Assembly: GCA_029053015.1 (NCBI GenBank)
Contig: JAIDHX010000016.1
Span: 31,066-95,065 of the forward strand
Direction of reading: 5' to 3'
DNA: 64,000 bases
DNA from: Lachnospiraceae bacterium
Lineage (GTDB): Bacteria > Bacillota > Clostridia > Lachnospirales > Lachnospiraceae
In this document: positions 43,664-52,422 of the stretch, one piece after another
Layout of the letters: each line of letters starts with the position of its first letter
How positions within the stretch are numbered: the first letter of the stretch is position 1
Made by a program: the position numbers and the translations under genes
Notes under the pieces: model-generated
Databases searched by the model: none
What the model was told of the DNA's origin: nothing
What the model saw: only the letters and a program-made list of their open reading frames with translations

Positions 43664-44464
43664 TTATACCTCAATAACAGGAGACGGCTCACTGCGCAGC
43701 GCAACAGAGATGGGAAAATCCTCTGCCGTATAGGGGCAGTCACCCAGCGTAATTTCCATCCGGACCGACTCATAGGCAAGCTCCGGCATATTATTTTCTT
43801 TGCTCAGATGGCCCAACACTATCGCCTTCAGATTGTCATGCAGGATACGGCTTAACAGCCTGCCGGCATTTTCGTTGGACAGATGTCCCTTATTGCCTAA
43901 AATCCGCTGTTTTAAATAATAGGGGTAGGGACCCACCTGCAGCATGTTGACATCATGGTTTGCCTCCAAAAGCAGAGCGTCCATCCCTTTCAGACATTCC
44001 ACCGTATAGTCGTTGTAGACTCCCAAATCAGTGCACACCGCAACCTTTTTTGCACCGTAACCTATCCGATAGGCAACTGGCTCGGCGGCATCGTGTGAAA
44101 TCCGCATGGGCGATACCGCCAAATCCTTGATGATCAGCTTGCTGTCCGCCTCTATTTCATGAAAAAACGACGGCTCCGGTGCGTTTTTGCCGCCATTTTT
44201 TAAAATTGCCTGAATGGTTCCCTTCGTTGCAAAGATAGGAATTTCATATTTTCTGCAGAGCACACCAAGCCCGGCAATATGGTCTGAGTGCTCATGCGTC
44301 ACGAGTATTCCATCAATGTCGCAGCCCGCAAGTCCCAGACTGTTTAATCCTGCTTCTGCTTTTTTCCCGCTGATTCCGACGTCCACCAAAAGATGTGTGG
44401 CGTCGGAACCCACATAAATGCAGTTACCACTGCTGCCGCTGGCTATACTGCAAAGTCTCATCAT
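43664..44464 (-). CDS. Metallo-beta-lactamase-fold hydrolase (YycJ/WalJ-like)
   Basis: A 266-aa metal-dependent hydrolase. It starts LCSIASGSSGNCIYVGSD, then has the metal-binding VTHEHSDHIAGL, a LEANHD motif, and HLSNENAG and LGHLSKENN near the end. YycJ-type enzymes are probably nucleases in DNA repair. The start at 44464 is behind AAGAGGTGCA; an in-frame upstream Met lacks a ribosome binding site. It is the last gene after the FtsA-like gene. Confidence 0.92.
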   Translation of the reverse strand: MMRLCSIASGSSGNCIYVGSDATHLLVDVGISGKKAEAGLNSLGLAGCDIDGILVTHEHSDHIAGLGVLCRKYEIPIFATKGTIQAILKNGGKNAPEPSFFHEIEADSKLIIKDLAVSPMRISHDAAEPVAYRIGYGAKKVAVCTDLGVYNDYTVECLKGMDALLLEANHDVNMLQVGPYPYYLKQRILGNKGHLSNENAGRLLSRILHDNLKAIVLGHLSKENNMPELAYESVRMEITLGDCPYTAEDFPISVALRSEPSPVIEV

Positions 44465-44509
44465 TGCACCTCTTATCCGCTGTACCCCAAACAATCCACT
44501 CCAAAGCGT

Positions 44510-46648
44510 TTATGGGTTCCAGTAAATTTCAAAGACGTCGCCGTCCTTGATTTCTCTTAAATATTCCGCCTTCTCGCCGTTTAAACCGGTGTACACACTG
44601 CTTCCATGCGGCTTTGACAGATCAAAATCTATGTAGTCGAACACGTCCACATATACATAGGACGACTTGCCGCTCATCTTGACGGGACTGCCATTGACAA
44701 TCACGGAGATATCTTGGGGCGCGGGCTTTTCTGCCGCCTCTGCAACTTCCTCTTCTTTCACAATGACCTCTTCTTCTGCAATGTCCTCATCTTCCGCAAG
44801 GTAGTCCTCCTCATCTGCATTTTCCACAGAATCCGCCTCTGCCTGCTGTGTGTAGAACACAAGCGCCTTCTCTCCCCAGTCCAAACTAAAATTTTCATAT
44901 ACCGGCGTATTTCTGTCCGCCGCCACATGATTGACAGCAAAGGGCGTATCCTCCGGCAGCAAAATATCCATAAATTCCAGAATCTGTGCAACCGTATAAA
45001 AATTCAGCATTTCAATGGCGTCGCCATCCTGTATTTCGTAGTAGCCTGACTGCAGACTGCCATTGACCTGCGCAAACTTAGGCAGCGTCACCTTTTTTTC
45101 ATTGACTACCACTGTAATCGACTGGTGAAACTCAGGCAGGCTGCGGATATCCAGACTGGCCGACGCACCCGCTGTGGAAGGCGCAACGCTTATCAAATCG
45201 TTTGCCTTAATCGCCGTATTAATATCTGCCGTTTCACCGTTCACCGTGATAACCGCTGCTTCGCCGAGTTCTCCCCGCTTGATTCTTGCCTTTCCCTCCA
45301 CCGTATAGTGCAACGCCGGACCGCGCTTGGGGAATAAATCCTCGTTGGGAAACTCCGCCTGCATGGCGGCATCCACAACGGAAAGCTTTCCGTTGTCATA
45401 TACCTTAACTCTCTCGTTATTAAACGTCACAAACGCAAAATTGTTATTCTGCTCGTAGAAGCTCAAACAGATGCCGACAGGCGTTACCAGCATGGAATCC
45501 TTCTCCACATAGTCGGGGAAGTCCACAAAACCCATGACCTCACCGCCCCTGAGCGCAACCCTCTCCTTCACAATATCCAGTTTCTCCGAGAGGCTTTCCG
45601 TATACCCGGGAATCTTTCCGCCGCCGCCTACCACAAAAACTGCGCTGACCGATTTATCCCCGTTCAGCTCCTTTATACACTCCGCTACCGGAACGGTCAT
45701 ATTCTCAATAAGCGGGGCAAGCAGTGCGGACAATTCTTCTGCACTTATGGTCTGCTCCAGCCCCATGATATCCGTATAGGCAATGCCGCCTTTCCCTGTC
45801 TTTCTGCCTGCTGGCGCCTTTAACGCATCTCCCAGACTCCGCTTTATCTGTTCCGCCGTATTAAAATCCACCAGACAGTGCCTTGCGATTTCTTCCGTCA
45901 GGCTGTCGCCGGCAACCGGAATCATGCCATAGGATACAATCGCACCATCCCTGGTAATAGAAATATCGGAGGTGCCGGCTCCTACATCCACCAGCGCAAT
46001 ATTCAGCATCCTGAACTTCTCCGGTATTGCCACCTGAATGGCGGCAATGGGCTCCAGTGTCAGATTTGCCACCTGCAGTCCCGCGTGCTCCACGGCCTTG
46101 TAAAGCCCGTCCACCACATCCTCAGGCAGAAAGGTAACAATCATATCCGCCCCTATGCTCCCTGCTTTGTGCTCCTCGGGATTGCCTATCGGATAGTGGT
46201 TCATATAATAGCGGATGACAGAGTAGCCGACACAATAAAACTTCATATCCGTGTCATTTCCACTCTGGAACTCCTCATACGCCTGCTCCACTCCCATGGC
46301 AGACAGTGCATAGACGTCCTCCTCCAGAACCACTCTTTCCTCGGGAAAATCATGATCCACATGCGTCGTCACAGTTCTGAGCACCCTGCCCGCCGCTGCA
46401 ATACAGACCTCCGTGAGAGGAAAACCGATATCCTGCTCCAAAGCTTCCTTTACAGCAATTATGGTGTCCCCGACCTTTTTGATGTCATGAATCTGTCCGT
46501 CCAGCATAGCACGGGTTTCATGCTCCTTCATTTTTTGTGCCATCACAACAAAACGGTCCTTTGTTCTGTATCCCACCGTTCCCACTATGCTTCTGGTACC
46601 GATATCCAGTCCGAACACCGCTTTTCCCTGATGTGCTATTCCTGCCAC
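44510..46648 (-). CDS. FtsA-like actin-fold protein with long C-terminal extension
   Basis: A 712-aa protein. Residues about 10-400 form an FtsA/PilM actin-like ATPase: FGLDIGTRSIVGTVGY (phosphate 1), VDVGAGTSDISIT (phosphate 2), VFVVGGGGKIPGYTE (adenosine). This is far longer than FtsA (about 420 aa). The remaining 300 residues contain several repeated small beta-type modules (DGDAIEMLNFYTV, KDGDVFEIYW) and a very acidic stretch near 625-650. No FtsA C-terminal membrane helix is evident. It starts with GTG, 7 nt after GGAGG, inside the end of coaE. The function is unknown; it may be cell-division or envelope related. Confidence 0.8.
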   Translation of the reverse strand: MAGIAHQGKAVFGLDIGTRSIVGTVGYRTKDRFVVMAQKMKEHETRAMLDGQIHDIKKVGDTIIAVKEALEQDIGFPLTEVCIAAAGRVLRTVTTHVDHDFPEERVVLEEDVYALSAMGVEQAYEEFQSGNDTDMKFYCVGYSVIRYYMNHYPIGNPEEHKAGSIGADMIVTFLPEDVVDGLYKAVEHAGLQVANLTLEPIAAIQVAIPEKFRMLNIALVDVGAGTSDISITRDGAIVSYGMIPVAGDSLTEEIARHCLVDFNTAEQIKRSLGDALKAPAGRKTGKGGIAYTDIMGLEQTISAEELSALLAPLIENMTVPVAECIKELNGDKSVSAVFVVGGGGKIPGYTESLSEKLDIVKERVALRGGEVMGFVDFPDYVEKDSMLVTPVGICLSFYEQNNNFAFVTFNNERVKVYDNGKLSVVDAAMQAEFPNEDLFPKRGPALHYTVEGKARIKRGELGEAAVITVNGETADINTAIKANDLISVAPSTAGASASLDIRSLPEFHQSITVVVNEKKVTLPKFAQVNGSLQSGYYEIQDGDAIEMLNFYTVAQILEFMDILLPEDTPFAVNHVAADRNTPVYENFSLDWGEKALVFYTQQAEADSVENADEEDYLAEDEDIAEEEVIVKEEEVAEAAEKPAPQDISVIVNGSPVKMSGKSSYVYVDVFDYIDFDLSKPHGSSVYTGLNGEKAEYLREIKDGDVFEIYWNP

Positions 46649-47241
46649 GTGTATGCCTCCAGTCTTTTCTTAATCTGTTCATGCGCTTCTGCAAGTGAAG
46701 CGTCATTGTTTATCACAAAATCGCAGTTCTCGCGGAAGCGCTCCTCCGAGAGCTGGCTTTGCATAATCTGCTCTGTCTTTTCGTCACTGTAGCTTCTGCT
46801 CTGTCTGAGCCGTTCCTTTCTGACACCGACAGGTGCGTAAATATACCACATTTCATCCACATAATTCCGATAGCCGTTTTCAATCAGCAGTGCCGCCTCG
46901 ATAAAAAACAGTTCGGTTTCTTTATCTGTGCGCGCTTCCTCCACGGCATTTTCCAGATATTCCCTGACAGCCGGATGAACAATAGCGTTTACTTTCTTTA
47001 AAAGCTCGTTGTCAACGAAAATCCTTGCCGCCATTTTTCCCCGGTCTATACTGCCATCTTCTTTTAAGACGCCTCTTCCGAGCAGCGCCACTATCTTCTC
47101 ATAGCACGCATGCCCCGGCTGCTGTATCAGGCGCGCCACCTCGTCTGCCAGATAAATCCTGCAGCGGTAGTGCCGTCTGATAAAATCCAATATTTCTGTT
47201 TTTCCGGCTCCAACCCCGCCGGTAATGCCTATCAGCCGCAT
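46636..47241 (-). CDS. coaE: Dephospho-CoA kinase
   Basis: Last step of coenzyme A synthesis. The P-loop is GITGGVGAGKTEIL at residues 4-17, followed by ADEVARLIQQPG and HPAVREYL. Length 201 aa. It is 15 bp after polA and overlaps the FtsA-like gene by 13 nt; the polA-coaE order is common in Firmicutes. Confidence 0.96.
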   Translation of the reverse strand: MRLIGITGGVGAGKTEILDFIRRHYRCRIYLADEVARLIQQPGHACYEKIVALLGRGVLKEDGSIDRGKMAARIFVDNELLKKVNAIVHPAVREYLENAVEEARTDKETELFFIEAALLIENGYRNYVDEMWYIYAPVGVRKERLRQSRSYSDEKTEQIMQSQLSEERFRENCDFVINNDASLAEAHEQIKKRLEAYTWQE

Positions 47242-47256
47242 AAAAAACCCCCGTTA

Positions 47257-49905
47257 TTATTTTGCCTCGTACCAGTTTACGCCGGTATGCATGTCGATGG
47301 CAAGCTCCACGGACAGTTCTGCTGCCCTGCTCATGCAGTCTGCCAGTATTTCCGCAACCCGTTTTTCTTCGCCGATGGCAGTTTCAATCAGCAGTTCGTC
47401 ATGCACCTGCAGAATCAGACGGGATTTCAAGTTTTCCTCCCGAAGCGCCCGCCACACCTTTATCATGGCAATCTTGATGATATCGGCCGCGGTTCCCTGA
47501 ATCGGTGAATTCATGGCTATTCTCTCACCAAAGGAGCGCTGCATGAAATTGCCTGAATGAAGCTCCGGCACCGGGCGCCTGCGCCCGAAGAGCGTCTCGG
47601 CATAGCCGCGTTCCTTCGCATTTTTAACCAGCCCGTCCAAAAAAGATTTGATGCCGGGATAGGTGGCAAAATACTGCTCGATATATTCTGCAGCCTCTTT
47701 TTTTGTAATGCTCAAATCCTGACTTAAACCGAAAGAACTGATGCCATACACAATACCAAAATTGACCGCCTTGGCGTTCCGCCGCTGCAAATCCGTCACC
47801 TCTTCAAAGGGCGTGTGGAATACCTTCGAAGCCGTGATACGGTGGATATCCTGCTCGGTCCTGTATGCCTCAATCAGTTGTTCGTCTCCCGACATATGCG
47901 CCAGTACGCGCAGTTCAATCTGAGAGTAATCCGCATCGGTAAAGACAAAGCCTTCCTTTGGCACGAATACCTTGCGAATCTGTCTTCCCAGCTCCATGCG
48001 CATGGGAATATTCTGCAGGTTCGGCTCTGTGGAGCTGATTCTTCCGGTCGCCGTTATGGTCTGGTTAAAGTTTGAGTGAATCCTGCCATCCGCCCCGATA
48101 CAGGTTGAAAGTCCGTCCGCATAGGTGGACTTCAACTTGGCAAGCCCACGGTACTCCAGAATATCCTGCACAATCTTATGCTCCGGCGCCAGTTTCTCCA
48201 ACACCTCAGCCGCCGTGGAATACCCTGTTTTTGTCTTTTTACCGCCCGGAAGCTGCAGTTTTTCAAATAAAATTTCACCTAACTGCTTGGGCGAATTGAT
48301 ATTGAAATCCATGCCTGCCTCTGCGTGAATCTGTTCCTCGAGCTGCGCAATCCTGCCCGTCAGGCGTTCCCCGTACTCCTTCAGCTCCTCGGGACGCACC
48401 AGCATCCCCAGCCGCTCCATGTCAAACAGGACTAAGGACAGCGGCATCTCAATTTCACACATCAGCCGGTACATGCCTGCCTCTTTCAGTTTTTCCACAA
48501 GCACGGGTTTTGCTGCAAGCGCCGTCACGGCCTCATAGCAGGCATATTCCGCACATTTCTCCGGATTTTTTTCATAGCCGGCCCTGTGCGTATCCTTTCC
48601 GAATACCTCCTTGTGCCCGGGCATCATCCACCCCAAATGCTCGCCTGCAATCGCTTCCGTGTCATAGTCATTCTTTAACGGGTTCAGCAGATACGCCGCT
48701 ATTAAAATATCAAAATAACTGTCTGTATGCTCTTTTTCTATCAAAGAATAATACTGCTTGATGTCAAACACCGAAAGACAGATACTTGCAGATAACGCCG
48801 CCAGACGCTCCCGCAGATAAGCGTCGGTAATCTCCTCATTTACAGCGAGAAAACAGACCTCGTCCTTTGAGATGGCAAGCGCAAGTCCCGTGATATCTTC
48901 CTTCTCACGGCCGTCCGCCAGCAGATAGACGCCCACTTCCTCTGCCGCCTCCGCCTTTTTGAAAACCGCCTGCGCATCGGCAGGTGATACCACCGTCCGA
49001 AAGCCTTCCGTCAGGGAATCCGTGCTCCCCGCCGCTTCGCTGTCAAACCGGCTTAAAATATTTTTAAATTCCAGCTTCTTACACAGAGCATATGCCTCCT
49101 TGGTGTAAAAGCCCTCCGCCCTTGCCTTCTCATAGGAAAAATCCAGTTCACAGTCCGTCTTGATGGTGGCGAGCCGCTTGCTCAAATCCGCCAGCTCCCT
49201 GTTCGCCGCGAGGGTTTCCTTTACCGATTTTTTCTTGATTTCCTCCAAATGCGCATAGATATTGTCGATGGAGCCATAACCTGTCATCAGCTCTGTCGCC
49301 GTCTTTTCCCCAATCTTCGGAACGCCGGGGATATTGTCCGACGCATCTCCCATCAACGCCTTCAGCTCTATAAACTGCTGTGGCGTCACCTGATAACGTG
49401 CCTTCACGTCATCCGCATAGTAGTCCTCTATCTCCGTCTTTCCCGATTTGGTCTTGGGAATCCGTATTTTAATATGGTCTGAAGCAATCTGCAAAAGATC
49501 CCTGTCGCCTGATACCAGAGAAACCTCCATTCCCTTCTCTTCCGACTGCTTCGCAAGGCTTCCCAGAATATCGTCCGCCTCCCATCCGGCATGCTCCAGT
49601 ATCTGGATCTCCATGGCGCCAAGCAGCTCCTTCATCACAGGTACCTGCTCCCTAAGCTCCTCCGGCATGGGCTTTCTTGTCCCCTTGTACGCCGCATACA
49701 TCTCATGCCGAAAAGTCGGCTCCTTCCTGTCAAACGCCACGGCAAGATACGCAGGCTTTTCCTCTTCCAGTATCTTGAACATAATATTTAAAAAGCCGTA
49801 TATTGCATTGGTGTGAAGTCCCGCCGCATTTGTCAAATCCGGCACTCCGTAAAAAGCCCTGTTCAATATACTGTGTCCGTCTATCAGTACGATTTTTTCA
49901 CTCAT
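47257..49905 (-). CDS. polA: DNA polymerase I
   Basis: Repair polymerase that also removes RNA primers. Residues 1 to about 290 are the 5'-3' nuclease (LIDGHSILNRAFYG, GWEADDILGSLA). The middle part (about 300-470) has the exonuclease fold but lacks the D-x-E motif, so proofreading is probably absent, as in Bacillus and Thermus enzymes. The polymerase part has motif A DYSQIELRVLAH, motif B RRNAKAVNFGIVYG and motif C QVHDELL. The start at 49905 has GGAG 6 nt ahead; a Met 4 codons upstream with AGGA is possible. Confidence 0.97.
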   Translation of the reverse strand: MSEKIVLIDGHSILNRAFYGVPDLTNAAGLHTNAIYGFLNIMFKILEEEKPAYLAVAFDRKEPTFRHEMYAAYKGTRKPMPEELREQVPVMKELLGAMEIQILEHAGWEADDILGSLAKQSEEKGMEVSLVSGDRDLLQIASDHIKIRIPKTKSGKTEIEDYYADDVKARYQVTPQQFIELKALMGDASDNIPGVPKIGEKTATELMTGYGSIDNIYAHLEEIKKKSVKETLAANRELADLSKRLATIKTDCELDFSYEKARAEGFYTKEAYALCKKLEFKNILSRFDSEAAGSTDSLTEGFRTVVSPADAQAVFKKAEAAEEVGVYLLADGREKEDITGLALAISKDEVCFLAVNEEITDAYLRERLAALSASICLSVFDIKQYYSLIEKEHTDSYFDILIAAYLLNPLKNDYDTEAIAGEHLGWMMPGHKEVFGKDTHRAGYEKNPEKCAEYACYEAVTALAAKPVLVEKLKEAGMYRLMCEIEMPLSLVLFDMERLGMLVRPEELKEYGERLTGRIAQLEEQIHAEAGMDFNINSPKQLGEILFEKLQLPGGKKTKTGYSTAAEVLEKLAPEHKIVQDILEYRGLAKLKSTYADGLSTCIGADGRIHSNFNQTITATGRISSTEPNLQNIPMRMELGRQIRKVFVPKEGFVFTDADYSQIELRVLAHMSGDEQLIEAYRTEQDIHRITASKVFHTPFEEVTDLQRRNAKAVNFGIVYGISSFGLSQDLSITKKEAAEYIEQYFATYPGIKSFLDGLVKNAKERGYAETLFGRRRPVPELHSGNFMQRSFGERIAMNSPIQGTAADIIKIAMIKVWRALREENLKSRLILQVHDELLIETAIGEEKRVAEILADCMSRAAELSVELAIDMHTGVNWYEAK

Positions 49906-49923
49906 ATGAATCTCCATCTTTTC

Positions 49924-50244
49924 CTATAATGCAAATACAATCGCCAGCAGAATAACCGCAGCCACTGCGATGGCTTCCATGGTAATGCCGATATACCGGA
50001 ACATTCGATGCAGCCGTATGCTCTTTTCCGCTTCCTGCATACGCCGCTTCAGCTCCCTCTGCAAATCAAAGGCACTGCCTTCCTCCAACCGCGCCAGACC
50101 CTCTGATATCAATACCTGTATGGTAAGCTCCTCCCTGCACTCCGCGCAGTTCTCCACATGGGAAAGGAAGTTGTCCAATTCCTTATAATCCAATGCATTT
50201 GCCACAAATGCCGGTATTTTCTTTTCAAATTCCTTACAATCCAT
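49924..50244 (-). CDS. Zinc-finger (zf-HC2) membrane protein
   Basis: A 106-aa protein. The N-terminus has a putative anti-sigma-type zinc finger, with HVENCAECREEL (H-xxx-C-xx-C) near residue 29; one transmembrane helix is at about residues 84-104. It looks like a small anti-sigma or membrane sensor, but no sigma factor is adjacent. It is the first gene of the polA-coaE operon, 19 bp before polA. Confidence 0.78.
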   Translation of the reverse strand: MDCKEFEKKIPAFVANALDYKELDNFLSHVENCAECREELTIQVLISEGLARLEEGSAFDLQRELKRRMQEAEKSIRLHRMFRYIGITMEAIAVAAVILLAIVFAL

Positions 50245-50304
50245 AGCAAACCTCTCTTCCGCCTGTTTGGACCTGGCGGCTAAGCTTCCTGCAATTTCCT
50301 TTCC

Positions 50305-50333
50305 ATTGTACCATATCTCTAAAAATGTTGCAC
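50305..50333 (-). promoter_or_regulatory. Possible promoter of the zf-HC2-polA operon
   Basis: Minus-strand extended -10 TGG-TACAAT (50305-50310 for the hexamer) with a poor -35 GTGCAA about 17 bp upstream. Confidence 0.5.
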
Positions 50334-50402
50334 CAAAAATTCGTCAGCACTTATATTTTCCTTTCGACAGGCAATACTTAAAATAAAAACAGGAGCAGCA
50401 TT

Positions 50403-51737
50403 ATGATAAAATCACTATGGACCGACACGGTTACCCTTCCCTCTTTTCCCACTCTTACACGCGATGAAAAAACAAAGGTCTGCATCATAGGCGGCGGCAT
50501 GGCAGGTATTCTCTGCGCTTATTTTTTAGAACAGGCAGGCGTGGATTATATTCTCTGTGAGGCGGATACCATTGGCGGCGGCGCCACTGCCGGAACCACC
50601 GCCGTCATATCGGCGCAGCATGATACGCTCTACCAGACTCTCATGAAAAAATTCGGCTACACCAAGGCGCGCCTTTATCTGGAAGCCAATCTGCACGCCG
50701 TTTCCACATACAAATCACTGTGCAAAAATATCGACTGTGACTTTGAAGAAATTCCCGCCTGCCTCTATTCCTGTGAAAACATCCCTCTTATGGAGGACGA
50801 GGTAAAGGCGCTGCACGCGCTCGGCTATAATGCCCGCCTGCTGCACAAAATCCCCCTTCCCCGCCCTGCGCTTGCCGCCGTAGAATTTCCCTCTCAGGCA
50901 CAGTTCCACCCTTTGAAATTCCTTGCTGAAATAGCCAAAAACCTGAATATACGGGAACATGCCAAAATCCTTGCGCTGAAACCCGGGCTGGCTTTGGCCG
51001 AGCATTTTTCCATCGCCGCGGATAAAATCATCGTTGCATCCCATTTTCCATTCTGGAACGGCTGCGGCATGTTTTTTGCAAAACTGTTCCAGAGGCGTTC
51101 CTATGTGCTGGCTGTAGAAGGGGCTGATACGGTGTCCGGCTCCTACACGGAATACGGCAAAAACGGGCTGTATTTCAGAAGCTATGGCAATCTTCTGCTT
51201 GTGGGCGGCGGCGACCACCGCACCGGAAAGTCCGGCTGTTATTTTGCACCCCTGAAAAATTTTGTCATGGAACATTATCCCTCCTCTTCTGAGCGTTATG
51301 CATGGTCGGCGCAGGACTGCATCAGCCTCGACGGTATTCCCTACATCGGCCCCTACAGCAATGTCCTTCCCAATGTTTATGTCGCCACGGGCTTTAATGA
51401 ATGGGGCATGACCTCCTCCATGACCGCCGCACGTATTCTCACTGATATGGTGACCGGCAGACAAAATAAATACGCCGGCGTGTTCTCTCCGGCGCGAAAT
51501 ATGTTTACCAAACAGCTTTGGTGCAATATGGGTTCCTCTATTGCAGGACTTCTGACTCCTTCCCGCCTGCGCTGCCCCCATATGGGCTGCGCCCTCAAAT
51601 GGAACGCCCTTGACAAAACCTGGGACTGCCCCTGCCATGGCTCCCGCTTTACCAGGGACGGCAAATTAATCTACAATCCCGCAACGGAAGATTTACCCGG
51701 CGCAGGAACATGGAAAGAAAACAGCCGTAAATCCTAA
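50403..51737 (+). CDS. FAD-dependent oxidoreductase with C-terminal Rieske domain
   Basis: A 444-aa protein. Residues about 20-370 are a DAO-type FAD enzyme, with the dinucleotide motif CIIGGGMAGILCAYFLEQAG and ATAGTTAVISAQ. At about 385-430 follows a Rieske-type iron-sulfur domain: LRCPHMGC and CPCHGSRF give the two Cys-x-His/Cys-x-x-His ligand sets. It should pass electrons between flavin and the cluster. Substrate unknown; similar fusions are often called glycine/D-amino acid oxidase-like. It is on the opposite strand to its neighbours and shares a terminator with the lipoprotein gene. Confidence 0.88.
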   Translation: MIKSLWTDTVTLPSFPTLTRDEKTKVCIIGGGMAGILCAYFLEQAGVDYILCEADTIGGGATAGTTAVISAQHDTLYQTLMKKFGYTKARLYLEANLHAVSTYKSLCKNIDCDFEEIPACLYSCENIPLMEDEVKALHALGYNARLLHKIPLPRPALAAVEFPSQAQFHPLKFLAEIAKNLNIREHAKILALKPGLALAEHFSIAADKIIVASHFPFWNGCGMFFAKLFQRRSYVLAVEGADTVSGSYTEYGKNGLYFRSYGNLLLVGGGDHRTGKSGCYFAPLKNFVMEHYPSSSERYAWSAQDCISLDGIPYIGPYSNVLPNVYVATGFNEWGMTSSMTAARILTDMVTGRQNKYAGVFSPARNMFTKQLWCNMGSSIAGLLTPSRLRCPHMGCALKWNALDKTWDCPCHGSRFTRDGKLIYNPATEDLPGAGTWKENSRKS

Positions 51738-51752
51738 AAAGAATTTACGGCT
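51723..51752. terminator. Bidirectional terminator overlapping two gene ends
   Basis: AGCCGTAAATCC / GAATTTACGGCT, a stem of about 11 pairs with a small A-rich loop. It covers the last codons of the oxidoreductase gene and of the lipoprotein gene. Confidence 0.65.
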
Positions 51753-52410
51753 GATATATCCGCTGCTTTGCCTCGTACTCCGCTGTCAAGTTCCAAAATG
51801 CCTCCCTGTTTTGCAACGCTCTCATATCACTTTTTACACTTACCGTTTCTACCGGCTCATAATCGGCAAACAAAGCCTGTTCCTGCGCCGCAATCATATC
51901 CATTGTCACGGAATTGCCGTCTGCATCGATATAGGACGCACTACCTTCTGCGTCATAGTTTACCGTATAACCAAAAAAGGATTCCCGTACTATATGGCGA
52001 AAATCTGAAAAATCAAGCATATACCATACATACTCATAGACTGCCAGACCCATGTTATAATTGCCCACCACTATCCAATTAAGTTCTCCTGAATCCTTAT
52101 TTTGGTAACACAAAAAAGAGTCCGGAAGAAGCCACTCTCCAAAATCCATGTTGACAATCTCGCCGTCCTGATACGAAAATCCATTCATAATAGAGGTATT
52201 ACCGTTTGCTGCCTGCCACACAAGAAACAGTTCCGGCACAGCATCAAAATTGACATCTATCAAATAGATGGACAGGCTGTCACTGATTTCCTGCTCTTCT
52301 ATTATTTCAAAGTAAGCCTCCTGCCAGAATTTTGGTACCGGCGTCTTCTCGTGACAGCCTGACAGGCATGAGCAAAAAAACAAAATGGCATACACAACAT
52401 ATTCTGTCAA
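51745..52410 (-). CDS. Predicted lipoprotein of unknown function
   Basis: A 221-aa protein with a short hydrophobic start and lipobox CLSGC (Cys about residue 19), although the N-terminus has no positive charges, which is unusual. The mature part is acidic with DVNFDAVPELFLVW, a pattern seen in VCBS/FG-GAP-like secreted proteins of Lachnospiraceae, and YIDADGNSVT. It begins with TTG behind AAAGGAG. It lies 12 bp after the ABC exporter pair and is probably in the same operon. Function unknown. Confidence 0.7.
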   Translation of the reverse strand: MTEYVVYAILFFCSCLSGCHEKTPVPKFWQEAYFEIIEEQEISDSLSIYLIDVNFDAVPELFLVWQAANGNTSIMNGFSYQDGEIVNMDFGEWLLPDSFLCYQNKDSGELNWIVVGNYNMGLAVYEYVWYMLDFSDFRHIVRESFFGYTVNYDAEGSASYIDADGNSVTMDMIAAQEQALFADYEPVETVSVKSDMRALQNREAFWNLTAEYEAKQRIYQP

Positions 52411-52422
52411 AATAATCTCCTT

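Noticed and set aside
50715..51638. A 307-codon open frame on the strand opposite the FAD/Rieske gene
   Set aside because: It is the mirror of a well-supported gene with clear FAD and Rieske motifs; the opposite frame has no recognisable domain.
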